Both the position numbers and the translations under genes were made by a program. This document shows positions 34,153-45,410 of a stretch of DNA of 64,000 bases, piece after piece; the stretch's first letter is position 1, and the number at the start of each line of letters is the position of its first letter. The notes beneath the pieces were generated by a model that worked only from the letters and a program-made list of their open reading frames with translations, was not told where the DNA came from and did not search any database. Source of the stretch: Gnetum montanum (Eukaryota; Streptophyta; Gnetopsida; Gnetales; Gnetaceae); contig MNCI01012686.1 of assembly GCA_015680685.1 (NCBI GenBank), positions 742,887 through 806,886 on the forward strand, in the 5' to 3' direction.

Positions 34153-34836
34153 TCAAGGTTTCAAGGGCACACCTGCTGCATGGAGGCATTTCCTCCATGT
34201 CATCACCCATGAATCACTGTATGTGATGCATGGAACTTTCCTCTTCTCGATCTTTCCATAAATATTTATCTTAGAGATTTCCAAGGAAAGATCGCAGATC
34301 CTAAGGCATGCATCTATTGTACTAAGCCATGCCCTTCCCATTATAATTGGGAATTCCCCTTCGTTGCTGTTGACTTCAATCATCAGGAAATCAGCTAGTT
34401 AAGACCAACCACACATAGTGGTAATGATGTCCTCCACCAATCCCAAGGGAATGGTGATGGACGGGTCTGCCAGCTCTAGTTGAATGTTGCTCTTCTTAAG
34501 TTGGGGCAGGTTCCAGGCGTGATACATCTCTTGTGAAATTAAGTTGACTCCAGAACCTGAGTCAAGAAGAGCCCTATGTGATTCATTTTCGGCGACTTGA
34601 AGGTAGATTAAGGGACTTCCAAGATCAATTAGTTTCCTAGGAAGGTGGCCTACCTTGATCCAGTTAGTTACAATATGCGTCAACATAACCATATATGTTA
34701 AGCTCTGTTGGACTAAAGGGTGCAGTGTTAGATGGTGGAGGAGTGTACATGGGCTCAACCGCTTGTTGTTGCAAGAGTTTGTCTGGGATTTTGGTTCTGA
34801 AGAAGGGTCATCTCTTTTTACAGTTGTCAGAACCAA
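34153..34836 (-). pseudogene. Element F protease
   Basis: Read right to left, the frame gives HIVTNWIKVGHLPRKL, then the retropepsin active site LLDSGSGVNLISQEMY with the D-S-G triad intact (near 34520-34565), then LGLVEDIITTMCGWS. A stop near 34400 interrupts it, then the frame resumes (34383-34153, GRAWLSTIDACLRICDLSLE). A frameshift separates it from gag near 34800. Confidence 0.8.
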
Positions 34837-37196
34837 CAGCAGGTTGAATATTTACAGCTCTTACAGCGTGACGTTGCTGCGGTTGAGTAGGAAGTTCCCC
34901 TTGCATTGTTGGAGCAGGAGGTGTTATGGGAACTACTTGTGGAAGAGGTGCGGATGGATTTGGAGGATGGTGTGGGTATGAAGTGTCTCCCAGAGGAGAA
35001 GGAGTTCTTCTGAAGTACTCCCAAACTTGGTAGTGACAATGGGGAGTTGTGTGACTCTTAGAGTCACTTGGAGAAATCAGCTGCTGCACATAATATCCAT
35101 AAGGGTCAGGCTGCTGGTAAGGATACTGATGTTTTGGAGATGGCATCCCTCAAGACTGTGGGTATTGCCACTGCTGATGTTGTTTGATGGGTTGTGTCAA
35201 AGTTCCACTTGGATAATATGTTAATGGTTGGTGGAATTTCCTTGGGTTACCTTGGGGATAAGGTAACCTATGGGGTGTTTGCCATTGATTAAGTCTTGGA
35301 TTAAGTGCATACACCCCAGACTCTTATAGATGTGAGATGGTTGGGCAACATCCCTTAGGATGGTCATAGTGGCAGATCTCACATCCACCGTCATCGTCTG
35401 TGTTTGAATCCACAATCACATCGAAGTTAGTGATTTTCCCCTTACCCTTGTTATGTGCAGGGCCTAAATCTCTCCACTTTGTCTTACCTTTGTCACTACT
35501 TTGTTCTACCTTAGACTCTTCTACAATTTTTAAGATAGTTTCAATTTTAGAGTCTAAAGAACTCCATACGTCATCTACCTTAGCCACTATTTCTATTGTT
35601 AACTTTTGAATCGGCAAGGCTTTTCTATTCACCAACTCTTTGATTGGTGACTCATCCTCTTCATCGCAAAATTTCACTTCCTTCTTTCAAAGAGAGGGAT
35701 CATGGTTGTATTCTTCTACACTTTCTCTTTTTCGTAGCTCACCTTCTTCTTTTGCTACTTACCCCAACAAGCGATGTACTTCATGGGCTCTAAGTTGTGA
35801 GAGTCTCCCTTGGGCATAAGTCCCAAGGGTTCTTCTAGTTTCATGCCTTAGCCCATCTAAGATGTGGCGAAGTTGATCCTACTGAGCATAACCATGGCCC
35901 AGGCAACGATGTAACAATGTGTAGTAGTAGGTCATGGTAGCATCCAATGGTTCATGAATACCCTGCTTCCATTCTTGGATCTGCTTACGCAAATTAGACA
36001 CTCGGGAGTATGTTTGATACTTATCGTTGAAGAGTTCTAGCATCGTACTCCACCTCCTAATGGTTTCCATTTCTAAGGACTGGCACTAACTCTCTGCTTC
36101 CTTGATGAGTGTCCTTGGGAACAACTTAAGTTTTTTCCACTCATTTTCTATATTCTGCAAGGCACGGGCATCGTGGAATGCCTGCAAATGATGCTGTGGA
36201 TCAGCGTTGTATCCCCCCTCAAAGTGTGGGATATTGTTCATGTCTAAACGCTTGATCTGACTATCTTTTAAATGCCTTGTGGGAATTCTAACTGCCTCCG
36301 TTATGTCAAGCATACTTCGGGTTGCAAGTAGGGGCTCGTCATGATCATCTCCTTCATGAAACCTATGATGTCTTCGTCGTTCCCTACTTTCCCTACGTCC
36401 TTGCCCTTGTCCTCTCTCTTGACTCTCTCGTCGAGGTCTCTCATTTTTCTTACTTTTATCCTCTCCATTATGCTCGTGTTGGTTGCGTCCAAATGTGGAA
36501 GGAGAGGGTGAATGATGGGAAGAAGGGGAAGAATAAGGAGAACCATCACCATGATGATGTTTCCTACCTTCTCTTCTGCTGCTCCAGCACCGATCGTGAT
36601 GACGATCCAAGTGCCCATCCTTAGCATGAGTGGTTGTTCCCTCTGTGAACAGTTGGTGTTCACGAGCATCAAAACCAGGGTTATGTATCACTGATCGTAG
36701 GTTTTGATGCCCAACCTCCTCACCATCGTTAGGAGGGGAAACATTATTTGCTAAAGAACTCATTATAAGGGGTTCCTCATCTTCTATTTCGCTAAGGACG
36801 TGCGGACCTTTGCCCTTCAACAGTGTATGTTGGCTCTCCTACCTTGAGTCTCTCATACGTTGCAAAGCTGTGGGATGGTAATCCCTCATGTCAAAATCAC
36901 CCATAACGTATTCAGCATAAAATTCTATCATGGCAATTTGTGCCAAAGCACAGAGAAGCATGTTAGGGACTGCTCAATCTGGGGGTAACACTATGTTACC
37001 ATGCAGATCTCTCTAGTGCATCTGTTCATCTTGATGGAAGATAAAAGTAAAATTGGGAATATACTCATCGGGATGAGTATATTCCACCCTATATTGTTAA
37101 GGAACTGACTGATTTCGGTTATGTGTTTTTGATTGTCGACTGTTCTTTGTATTATCCCTAGGTGGTGAGTTGCTCTTGTGAGAAGAAGAGATTTTG
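34810..37196 (-). pseudogene. gag: Element F gag
   Basis: The long minus-strand frame at 36820-36086 carries the basic Ser/His/Arg-rich region and IKRLDMNNIPHFEGGYNAD. The gag core continues through RRWSTMLELFNDKYQTYSRV (near 36000-36050) to a CEICHYDHPKGCC knuckle near 35350-35390 and a Pro/Gln-rich linker (35146-34810). The start codon used by D is not preserved: the ATG is replaced by ATC at the equivalent place (near 37190). Few stops interrupt the frame; many are CAG-to-TAG type. Confidence 0.8.
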
Positions 37197-37320
37197 ATTT
37201 ATCGGTGTGCTATTTCACCGTTATATAAATTCTTGTTTAATTAATTAACTCGAAGGTTTGTTTAGGCTTCCAACGATGTGAGTGATATCCTTTATGTTCT
37301 ATTTAGCGCACAAACACTTA

Positions 37321-37340
37321 GTTCCTGGCAATAGTGCCAA
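37321..37340 (-). other. Primer binding site of element F (tRNA-Asp type)
   Basis: The plus strand reads GTTCCTGGCAATAGTGCCAA, the reverse complement of TTGGCACTATTGCCAGGAAC. It abuts the U5 end of the LTR at 37341 and is an aged copy of the tRNA-Asp complement. Confidence 0.8.
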
Positions 37341-38555
37341 TGATGAGTGGCGAGGTACCCCTACACTCAACCATACGAAATGAGCATAGCACACGCGATC
37401 CGGTCAAACTCCACAGACTAAGTGCCTACATGCCCCATGGAACACTTGGGGTTAATCATTCATTGTCTTCCCAGACTTACTTGTAGTTGTCATGGTGTAT
37501 GGTTAAGTAAGTCTGAGGTATATGATTTTTATAGTCTTTTATGTTTTATCTCCTATGTTATCAAGGTGAAGGGTTGGAGGAACTAACTAACTCTAACTAA
37601 TGAACTAAGTCTAAATTACCTAGTATCAGCATCTGTTCCCACTTACCGTACATACCTTGAACCGATGCAACCGCGACTACCAAACGCTAATCGTTGTTGG
37701 AATCACCATGCGTAACACACGTGCTCGAAGTGGTCGTACTGAGGCACTTAACTAGGAGGAAAGGGTTAAGAGAATCTAATCTAGCCTCAGTGCAATGAGC
37801 AGCCGATTCCTTGACTAACCGTACACATCTTGGTGCACAACTACCACTGGGATTACCAAGCGCAGATCCTGAATACAGCATTAGGTTACCAAGTAGTCAC
37901 ACTAGATGCTCGTAATCAAGTCGTACTCATAGCGCGTTGCAATGAGCAGCCGATTCCTTGACTATCCGTACACATCTTGGTGCACGACTACCACTGGGAT
38001 TACCAAGCGCAAATCCTGAATACGACACTGGGTTACCAAGTAGTCACACTAGATGCTCGTAATCAAGTCGTACTCATAGCACATTACAATGAGCAGCCGA
38101 TTCCTTGACTATCCGTACACATCCTTAGATGCTTGTAATCAAGTCGTACTCATTCCGCATTCTAGGAGTTTAAGGGTGAGAGAGAAAGCAATAAATAAAA
38201 TCCTATTCCATGCACTGCAAGGTTTATACAAGAAGCTCGTCTTTATTTCCGTACACAACTTGTGTTCAGGTACAATGTTGCTCGAATAAAGATCCGTTCA
38301 CTTTAGGACTCCTACGGGGGGCACATGGAAAATATTCTATCTCTGGAGTGATCAAACTGCCAGAGTTTCCCTACTTCTAACTTAGGATGAGGAAACAAGG
38401 GAGAGCCACCTCTTATTTATAGACTTGGCAGTGGACCGCGATATCGCGTACGCGACATCGTAGGGGACGATGCGATATTGCGTACGCGATATCGCATGGG
38501 ATGTGATATTGCGACTGCCGCGATATTGCCGCCTATGCGATATCGCGTCTCATCA
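37341..38555 (-). repeat. Element F: 5' LTR (three 147-bp units)
   Basis: 1,215 bp. Three copies of a 147-bp unit (landmark aatgagc at 37794, 37941 and 38088) lie in the R/U5 part, against two in the 3' LTR. The GATATC palindromes are at 38437-38548. Apart from the extra unit the two LTRs are very similar by eye. Confidence 0.9.
38414..38421 (-). promoter_or_regulatory. TATA box of element F 5' LTR
   Basis: TATTTATA on the plus strand (TATAAATA on the element's strand) lies just inside the palindrome cluster, as in D and H. Confidence 0.7.
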
Positions 38556-39600
38556 GTAATATTATAAAAGTTCCAAAAGTCACTAATGAAATTTCAAGCC
38601 TTACAAAAATGCTTTATGACAATAGAACCTGAAATAGTAATGCCTTTTGGAAAAAGGATCCAATTAAAAAAATGATTATCTCTCTAATAACTACTACCTC
38701 TAGGCTTACCCATTTAAATGTGTTTCTAAAAAAGAAGCTTCCAAGGTTCTCTACCACATAAGCATTTAACCACCAACACATATAAAATGATACCATGCTT
38801 ATAACAATCCTAATCCATCATCCTCTTTGTGAGAAGTGCAAATGTCTCACACAATATGAAAAAATCCTTTTCTACTATGGCTACTACTCCAAAGAAAATT
38901 TCTGACAAGTTGATCAATGTGACAATATGCAAAATTACTAAGAGTCCAACATGAAGAAAAATACACGAGTAGCTTGCATAATATTCTTATAAATAATAAA
39001 CTTACCAACCATTGAAAGCTTCTTCTCCTTCCACTTAATAAGTGTTTGTTCAATTTTCTTTATTGTAATATCCCATAAAGTTTTTGAAGGTCCACCAAAG
39101 GAAAAGGAAATGCCTAACAATTTGACAACTTTTGATTGTTCTAAGAAATGCCAAGATTTAGACAAAGTCCATTCTTGAACCCCATTATTGCAAAAGGTAG
39201 AAGATTTGGACCAATTAATTTGAGAGCTTGAAAGTCTACAATATTGATCAACACAATAAAAAAGACAATCTACAATAGCTTTGTCATTTTTTATTATAAA
39301 AAAGAGTTATTTGCAAAATATATATTTAATAAAGTAGGAACATTGTTTTTGTGAAAGATGCCTTGTAGCAAATTATGTTCCTTCTCTATAGCATGACACA
39401 AAAAATCTACAATGATGATGAAGAGATAAGGATCAAGAGGGTAATCTTGCCTAATTGGTTGTTCAAGCTTGAAGCTCTTAGTAATGCCAACATTTGTTGT
39501 CATAAGTACATTAGCACCTGTAAAAAGAGTCTCCATCATCCTAATAAGTTTTTAATTAAAATCATATTTGCAAAAACAAGCAATAATATGTGGCTGATCC
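38556..39600 (-). mobile_element. LINE fragment: reverse transcriptase domain
   Basis: Minus-strand translation at 39539-39294 shows the RT palm: KSFKLEQPIRQDYPLDPYLFIIIVDFL (compare the IRQGCPLSP-type motif), then NIYFANNSFL in place of the catalytic FADD box. At 39165-38938 comes the post-RT region LLGISFSFGGPSKTLW...IKWKEKKLSMVGKFIIYKNI, typical of plant L1-type LINEs. Frames are broken and the catalytic Asp pair is Asn-Asn, so it is dead. It is the 5'-most preserved part. An ATG trinucleotide run near 39627-39648 borders it. Confidence 0.75.
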
Positions 39601-39626
39601 CATTTTTTTGGGACAAGGCTAGGATG

Positions 39627-39650
39627 ATGATGATGATGATGATGATTGTT
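39627..39650. repeat. ATG trinucleotide microsatellite
   Basis: About seven consecutive ATG/GAT triplets. It lies at the eroded 5' edge of the LINE fragment. Confidence 0.7.
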
Positions 39651-41467
39651 TAATAATTTTGTAAATACATTATTAATCATGACTATAATTTTTTCCTAAA
39701 AAACCAAAAATAAAATGCAAGTTATGTATTATACAATAATCATGATAAGTTGTAATGATAAAGGTTACTTTTATTACCTTTTTTTTAATGCACAATGACT
39801 CTATTGTTAGACTAGTTAAAACCAAAATTAGATGACTATATGTGTCTCCTAGACATATAGCCAATACAAAACTTTTGTAAGCTTACAAAAAATATAATGG
39901 TATTTCAAGCTAGCATACCAGTTGGAATTAAACTTGTGCCTTACAAACCACAAACTGCATGCACTAGTCTTTTAGGAATCCATTCTATTTATTGGTATTC
40001 TGTACTTTTGTGTAAACCATGAGCATTACCCACTTAAGAAATCTCATACACAAACAATGTGATATTACTATAGTGTTAAGACTCTTACTTTAGTAACCTA
40101 AAATTATAAGTTTAATTCTAATAGGCAATATTTAATTATAAAGTTATAATTTGACTACGTCTTTGAGGTCAATATTGTTTAAAAAATGTTTTGATTTCCA
40201 AAAGCATCAATTTGGTAAACAAGTTAAATCATATTTTGAATGTTGTCTACACACTTTTGAAATATGAAAAGATCGATAATGTTTAAAGGGAAGCCTAGAG
40301 AACTCAAGAATTAAAAATTCAAATTTTGCTTACCTTCTTATGCAAATGCTATAAAAAAAGCTCTTTATTCTTCTTAATCAAACTAAGAAGTGAGGTTGCT
40401 TCAAATTGAGAAATTTTCCTTACTCATAAATAATAACATAATAATGGCTCTATGAGTTTTTGATTACCTTGATTATGGGATAGAACCTATGCATCTTTTG
40501 TAATGGTGATTTTTAACCTTGCATTATATTTGGGAGTGGGACTAGAAATAATTTAACTATAGCTATAATCCAAGGACGACAGCTTTTAATGATATCTTTT
40601 AACCGAACATTACATTTTAGGATAAGGGCAAGGAGGATGGGTATGTCTTAATATAATTTTCATAGCTAAAGCCCAAGACATATAGCTAACAATATACAAT
40701 AGGAGGAGTAGGGTGGGGGTAGGGGTGATGGGTGGGACCTAAAATAACCTGACGATAGGTACAAACCAAGACATATGTCCAACAAGCTACATTAGAAAGG
40801 GATGGGGGGATGGATGTGACCATTGAGCATAAATATAGCCCATGGCATATAGCCAACAAGATACATTAAAAAAATTATACCTCAAATATGACTTGATTTT
40901 GCCACCTTTTGTCAAAAGATTTGAGCTACCTCTCTTTAAAAGTAACCTAACAATATATATCTCTAAGTTATAGCTTTTATTTTGGCAATATTGAGTTATA
41001 AAGTTTTAATTGAACTATATTTCTTAAAAGTGTACTATATTACAATTATTTTGGGTTCCAAGAACATAGAATCTGCCAAATTTCAAATAAGATTCGAAAA
41101 ATTTGGGAATATTTAAATACCTCATTTTAACTTCCAATAATATCTTGCCGGGAAGCAGAAATGACACTCTCTTAAACGGATTTTGAATGCTTTGAAAACA
41201 TTTTCGTGTTCTAAATACAAAAAAGAGGGACTAATTGGTGCATGCCACCAAAGCAGGCGCAGGAGGAGCTTTTGTGGGCAAAGTCTGAGATAATCTGCCG
41301 CTGCTGCATCACAACTCATCAGAAAAATGTCGCGACAAATGAAATTAGCAAATGAGTTACAGCCCGGAGAGAGAGAGGAGGTTGAAAACGGGGAGCAAAA
41401 CAAACAAACAGAGACAGAAACAGAGATGCGTGCAGATGGATAGATAGATAGATAGATAAGGATGGAC
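39651..41467. other. Spacer upstream of the genic island
   Basis: No convincing gene. At 40660-40870 a motif with (c/g)acatat(a/g)(g/t)c(t/c)aacaa(g/t)(a/c)tacatta recurs three times at about 75-90 bp spacing, interspersed with G-rich runs: a weak tandem repeat. Base composition becomes less AT-rich towards 41200. A GATA tetranucleotide run lies at about 41441-41459. Confidence 0.45.
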
Positions 41468-41695
41468 CTGCACCAGTAGAAACGCAACAGCATCCAGTTT
41501 CGGTGCAAACAAAAAACTATTCCATGATTGCAGCAAGCCGGCGGGTATTTTATACGCGAATAACCCAAACATGCCATTTACAGCGACGATTTCAGATTCT
41601 GATCGGTCCCAAACACTGCCATTAGCTTCCAACGTGGTTCTGGGCATGTGAATGCCAAAACAAGACATCAGTACCAGCAATAGCAACAGCAGCAT
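41468..41695 (-). CDS. Possible first exon of a divergent gene (secretory signal)
   Basis: On the minus strand an ATG at 41695 opens a 76-codon stretch. It starts with a hydrophobic leader (MLLLLLLVLMSCFGIH), continues with ordinary-looking sequence (RSESEIVAVNGMFGLFAYK), and ends at CAG before a possible GT donor at 41467-41466. Beyond that the frame turns into low-complexity Leu/Ser/Cys text, as expected for an intron. The leader suggests a secreted or membrane protein. I do not recognise the family and could not place further exons. It faces the HPt gene 321 bp away, so the two may share a bidirectional promoter. A pseudogene or chance frame remains possible. Confidence 0.35.
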
Positions 41696-42016
41696 CAGGA
41701 AGAACAAATATTACTGGAAAATCGAACAGAAAAAGAGAGAGGAAAGAGAAAAAGACGAAGAAGGAAAAAATAATTTGCGAGCGCAAATCCTGAGGCCCGC
41801 ATAAAGCCGGTCTAAATCGAAATCAAAATCTAAGAAGAAAACCCAGCGCAAATTTCCGGCTCAGGACCAAATCCTTTTCCCCTCCTCCTCCTTTAAATTC
41901 TCCCCCTCGTCATTCTCCAAAGCGTTTCTGGTTTGCTTTGTAGTCACTTTCGGATCGATCTAGCGACCTTTGAACTCAGATTCAAAGGCAAGTTTGAAAT
42001 CTCAGCAGTATTGGCC
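41696..42016. promoter_or_regulatory. Promoter and 5' leader region of the HPt gene
   Basis: 321 bp separate the HPt start from the possible divergent exon. It contains an A/G-rich part (41700-41775) and a pyrimidine-rich stretch (41876-41915, cccctcctcctcc...) of the kind often found near plant transcription starts. A TTTAAAT sequence lies at 41892-41898, but no clean TATA box is seen. The transcription start is not determinable from sequence alone. Confidence 0.4.
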
Positions 42017-44013
42017 ATGGATGTTAGTCAGTTGCAGCGTCGGTTTGTGGATTATACGTCGTCTTTGTTTCAGGAGGTGTTATTTTCCGGCTCACTACCC
42101 ACAGGATTATATTTACTGAAACTTTTTGCCCAAATCCAAGAAATCAGAGCTGAGTGTGCTTGCTTTCATATTTGTTTGTTTATTTTTTTTATGAGTTCAG
42201 GGCTTTCTGGATGAACAATTTACGCAGCTGCAACAGCTGCAGGACGAGAACAATCCTGATTTCGTCGTGGAGGTGGTATCCCTGTTCTTCGATGATGCAG
42301 AGAAGATTCTAGATGATTTATCCAGGACTCTGTACGTATGCTTTCATTATTGTTCTTGTCTCCGCCATCATCACACAAAGCTGTAGTAGTTTTCAGTCAT
42401 GAGTGAATCTGCTAGTGTTGTTATTGATGATTTTGGTTTTTTCAAATTTTCCTTTTCTTGAGAAAAATAAATTTTTTTAATGTGGCTTTGCAGAAACCAG
42501 CACCCAATTGACTTCAGGAAGGTGGATGCCCATGTTCACCAATTCAAGGGCAGCAGTGCCAGGTGTTGTTTAATTTTCCTGGCTTTCAGTAATGATTAGC
42601 CCTGCTGTTGCTATCGAGATCTGTGTTCGTTTTTATTGCCTGAACAAGCTGATCTCTGTTTCTCACCTTCTTCCGTTCTAGAATTTGATCTCAGGTTTCT
42701 CAGTGAGCAGGGCACTGTTAAAACAGTCACTATGGCCGTGCTTTTATTTTCAGGACTTTGCTGAACCAGATCCTCAACTGTAAATCTCATGTTCATAGTG
42801 CATGTTCATCTGTTTTATTGTGGGTTGCATCATGCCTGTGCAGTTGAGTAATTTTTCTTGGCTGGGTTGTTGCCAGATCAGTGGCTGCAGCTTTCATGAT
42901 GCAGGATCTGCCATCATTTGATAAAAGGATGCTCTTCACTTTGTTCAAGCTTATCATTTGGGCAGAAAATTGAAATCGTTAAAACTATTATGTTAACGAT
43001 AGTGTTGTTATGCTTTTGGGTCCTTTTAGGATAAGAAAGTAGGTCTTGCCTGATTTACTTGGGAAATAGCATGCTCTAGTCAGTCTCTGTTGAGAGTCGC
43101 TGATTTTTTTTCTTTTCTTTTGTTTGTTCTTTCTCACTGTCCATGGTGCTCTCTGCGCTGGTCACATTCAGTTCTTCCTTAGGAAAGTAAGAATTTGCTT
43201 AGGAAAGTAATGGTCTTCCTTCTTGGTTTGTACAACAGGGCCTTTTTTACTAGTAAGTGGATACAGGATAGTGGGTTCTAGCATCAAATCCTACCTGTTC
43301 CACTGGGCAGGATAAAAAATAGGTGATTAAACAGTACCAGGCTGACAAGTTGTAAGATTAATCCCAAAATCTTGCGTATTTAAGTCAATGGGATAAAGGC
43401 CTAAGCCATGTTTAGCAACTTGTTCTCAAGTTATTTTTAAAAGTAGTTTTCCTTTTTTTTTAAAAAAATATTAACATAAACTCTCCTGAATGGCTATCAT
43501 TTGTACAGCGTAGGAGCACAGCGAGTGAAAGCAGAGTGTGTAAGTTTTCGGGCATTTTGTGAAGAGAGAAACCAAGAAGGGTAATCATTCTCATGGTTTA
43601 CAGATTTCTAGGAGCTTTTGTTATTCAATATTTTTAAAAATGGAGGCCTACTGTGTCTCAAAATACTATAGCATACTAAAGATATAATGGCAGCTGCCAG
43701 TTCTTTCTTTGAAACTTGGTATTATACTGTGACACAAGTTTAACTTACATGCAAGTTTTCTCTTTGCAGTTGCCTTCAATGTCTAGAGCAAGTGAAACAA
43801 GAATACTATCTTGTGAAGGACAAGCTTCAGAATTTGTTTCGGGTAATCACATTCTCCAAAAATGTATTTCGAAATCCTTCAAAAAGGCTTTCATTTTGGG
43901 TGTCATACGTTGCCTTCCTCAACCCGTTCATCTAATTTTTGTGTTCCTTTCCAATGCAGCTTGAGCAACAAATCCTGCAAGCTGGAGGTACCATTCCTAT
44001 GCTGGAGTATTGA
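42017..44013 (+). CDS. Histidine-containing phosphotransfer protein (cytokinin HPt, AHP-type)
   Basis: The protein relays phosphate from hybrid histidine kinases to nuclear response regulators in plant two-component (cytokinin) signalling. Six exons join in frame with GT-AG introns: 42017-42076, 42201-42331, 42494-42562, 43509-43580, 43770-43842 and 43960-44013. They give 459 nt, 152 residues plus stop, the usual length of the family. The N-terminus reads [20 protein letters not shown], followed by [20 protein letters not shown]. The phosphoacceptor motif HQFKGSSAS has its His at residue 79, and the C-terminal helix region contains [16 protein letters not shown]. All conserved positions are present, so it is predicted active, unlike pseudo-HPt proteins that lack the His. 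The ATG at 42017 is chosen because it gives the family's MDV start. No competing coding signal overlaps, and the third intron (946 bp) is the longest. Confidence 0.95.
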
Positions 44014-44360
44014 AGCTCTATAGACAATGCCCGGGCTTTGTAAAAATCATATTCATAGAAGTTGCACTAGGACTCAGAAATTCTAGTTTTAGGCATGTGC
44101 CATATGTTATCTAACGGAGGAGACCTGCTCAATGTCTTGGGCTATATGAGATTTAGTTGAGCCCTTTTGTCATCCATTTGGAAGAACTGCATGCAATGAT
44201 GCCCTATGCGCTCTGCTGCAATTTCTCATGGAGTTCCATATTTTTCAGTTGTTTAGTACAGTTTCTGGAAAACAATCTGTTCATGTGCTTTTTTTTTGCT
44301 ATGACCCTAGCATTAGGAGTCTTTCATTCCCAAAAGTACCGGAATATTTTCATTTAACTT
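44014..44360 (+). other. HPt 3' untranslated and downstream region
   Basis: The sequence directly after the stop is not coding in any frame. AATAAA-like signals appear only further on (near 44420), so the poly(A) site cannot be fixed. Confidence 0.4.
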
Positions 44361-44770
44361 GAAGGCAAGTCTCTTTGCAGTTTCATAATTTTTGACAATG
44401 GCCAAATTGATAATGCTTTAATAAAATAAAGCCTCATTTTACATGTTATTGGGCATAAGATGGTTTGTGTTAATTGGTAATTCCGTTAAAGCTTGCTGAA
44501 AGAATGAACAATATAAATAGCCTTGTTAACATTCTTTTGCATTGCTGAGCAGTGATTTCATTAAAACAAGACTCTTTACGGTTCTTAATGTTTGACAATG
44601 GCAAAACTGATAATGTTGCATTAAATTTAAGCCATCTTTTTTGTGCTATAGGGCATAACTTGTTTTCTTTTGACTGGTAATTCCATTAGCTTGCTGAAAC
44701 AATGAATAGCCTTGGTTGGTACCCTGCTATAAACAAGTATTTGCATTGCCGAACAGCTATTGCATTTCTT
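44361..44770. repeat. Tandem duplication, about 200-bp unit
   Basis: The block starting tttgacaatgg occurs at 44391 and again at 44591. The following text corresponds in order: aattgataatg, gggcataa, ggtaattcc(g/a)tta, cttgctgaa, aatagcct, ttgcattgc. The copies are diverged. It lies just behind the HPt gene and may overlap its 3' end. Confidence 0.75.
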
Positions 44771-44835
44771 AAATTGTTGGAGAGCTCGAATCTTTTTCAG
44801 GGGGTAAATCAATTAATGATTGCAAGTGCCCGTTC

Positions 44836-45410
44836 CTCATGATTTCTTGATAAGTTTGAAAACTTGCAAAAATGACCATTAGTGTTCCTTTTGGACTCTC
44901 CACTTAATGCCCATAAAGTGAAAACAGGCCATTCTAAATGAGCCAAATCAGAGCATTACAACAGTATAGGAACACAGAGCATCATTTCAACTTCATGATT
45001 TCTCTGTGAAAATGACATAAGTAGTCATTCTTGAACTTTTCACTGTAATGCCTATAGAGTGAAAACAAAACCATGCTGAGAGAAGCAACTTTCAGGAACA
45101 TAAAACATCATTTTAAATTCATGATTTCTTTGTGAAAATGACCATGAGTGGTCACTCTGCACTTTCCACTTTAATGCATATAGAGTGAAAACAGGCCATG
45201 CAGAGAGAAGCCATACCAGAGCATTACAACTTTTAGGAACAAAAAACATCATTTTAACTTCATGATTTGTTTGAGAAAATGACCATGAGTGCACTCTGCA
45301 CCTTTCATTCTTTAATGCCCATAGAGTGAAAAAGGACCATGTTGAGAGATGCCAAATTGAAAGAATTACAACTTTTAGGAATGCAAAACATCAATTTTAA
45401 CTTTAGTGAA
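44836..45410. repeat. Minisatellite of about 126-156 bp units, four copies
   Basis: The landmark tcatgattt recurs at about 44837, 44992, 45118 and 45259. Each is followed by aaaatgac(c), tttaatgc(c)(c/t)ata(g/a)agtgaaaa, cat(g/t), a(t/c)tacaac, taggaa and catc(a)ttt. The units are diverged and of uneven length. No coding frame runs through the array. Confidence 0.8.

Larger units (their letters stand above)
30850..38555 (-). mobile_element. Element F: pol-less gypsy retrotransposon, reverse orientation
   Basis: A complete 7,706-bp element on the minus strand. The 5' LTR is at 37341-38555, the PBS at 37321-37340, gag-protease at about 37200-34150, the 3' region at 34150-31943 and the 3' LTR at 30850-31931. 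A perfect 5-bp duplication GTAAT flanks it (30845-30849, 38556-38560). It lacks RT, RNase H and integrase through the same junction as element D (near 33930 here). It is inserted in the LINE tandem repeat and, like D, would need a partner's pol proteins. Confidence 0.9.

Noticed and set aside
41933-42214. 93-codon open frame across the start of the HPt gene
   Set aside because: It has no ATG at its start, reads through the first intron and stops in exon 2. The spliced HPt model explains exon 1 and gives a complete family-length protein.
43716-43964. 82-codon frame across HPt exon 5
   Set aside because: It uses another frame than the exon and includes intron sequence on both sides.
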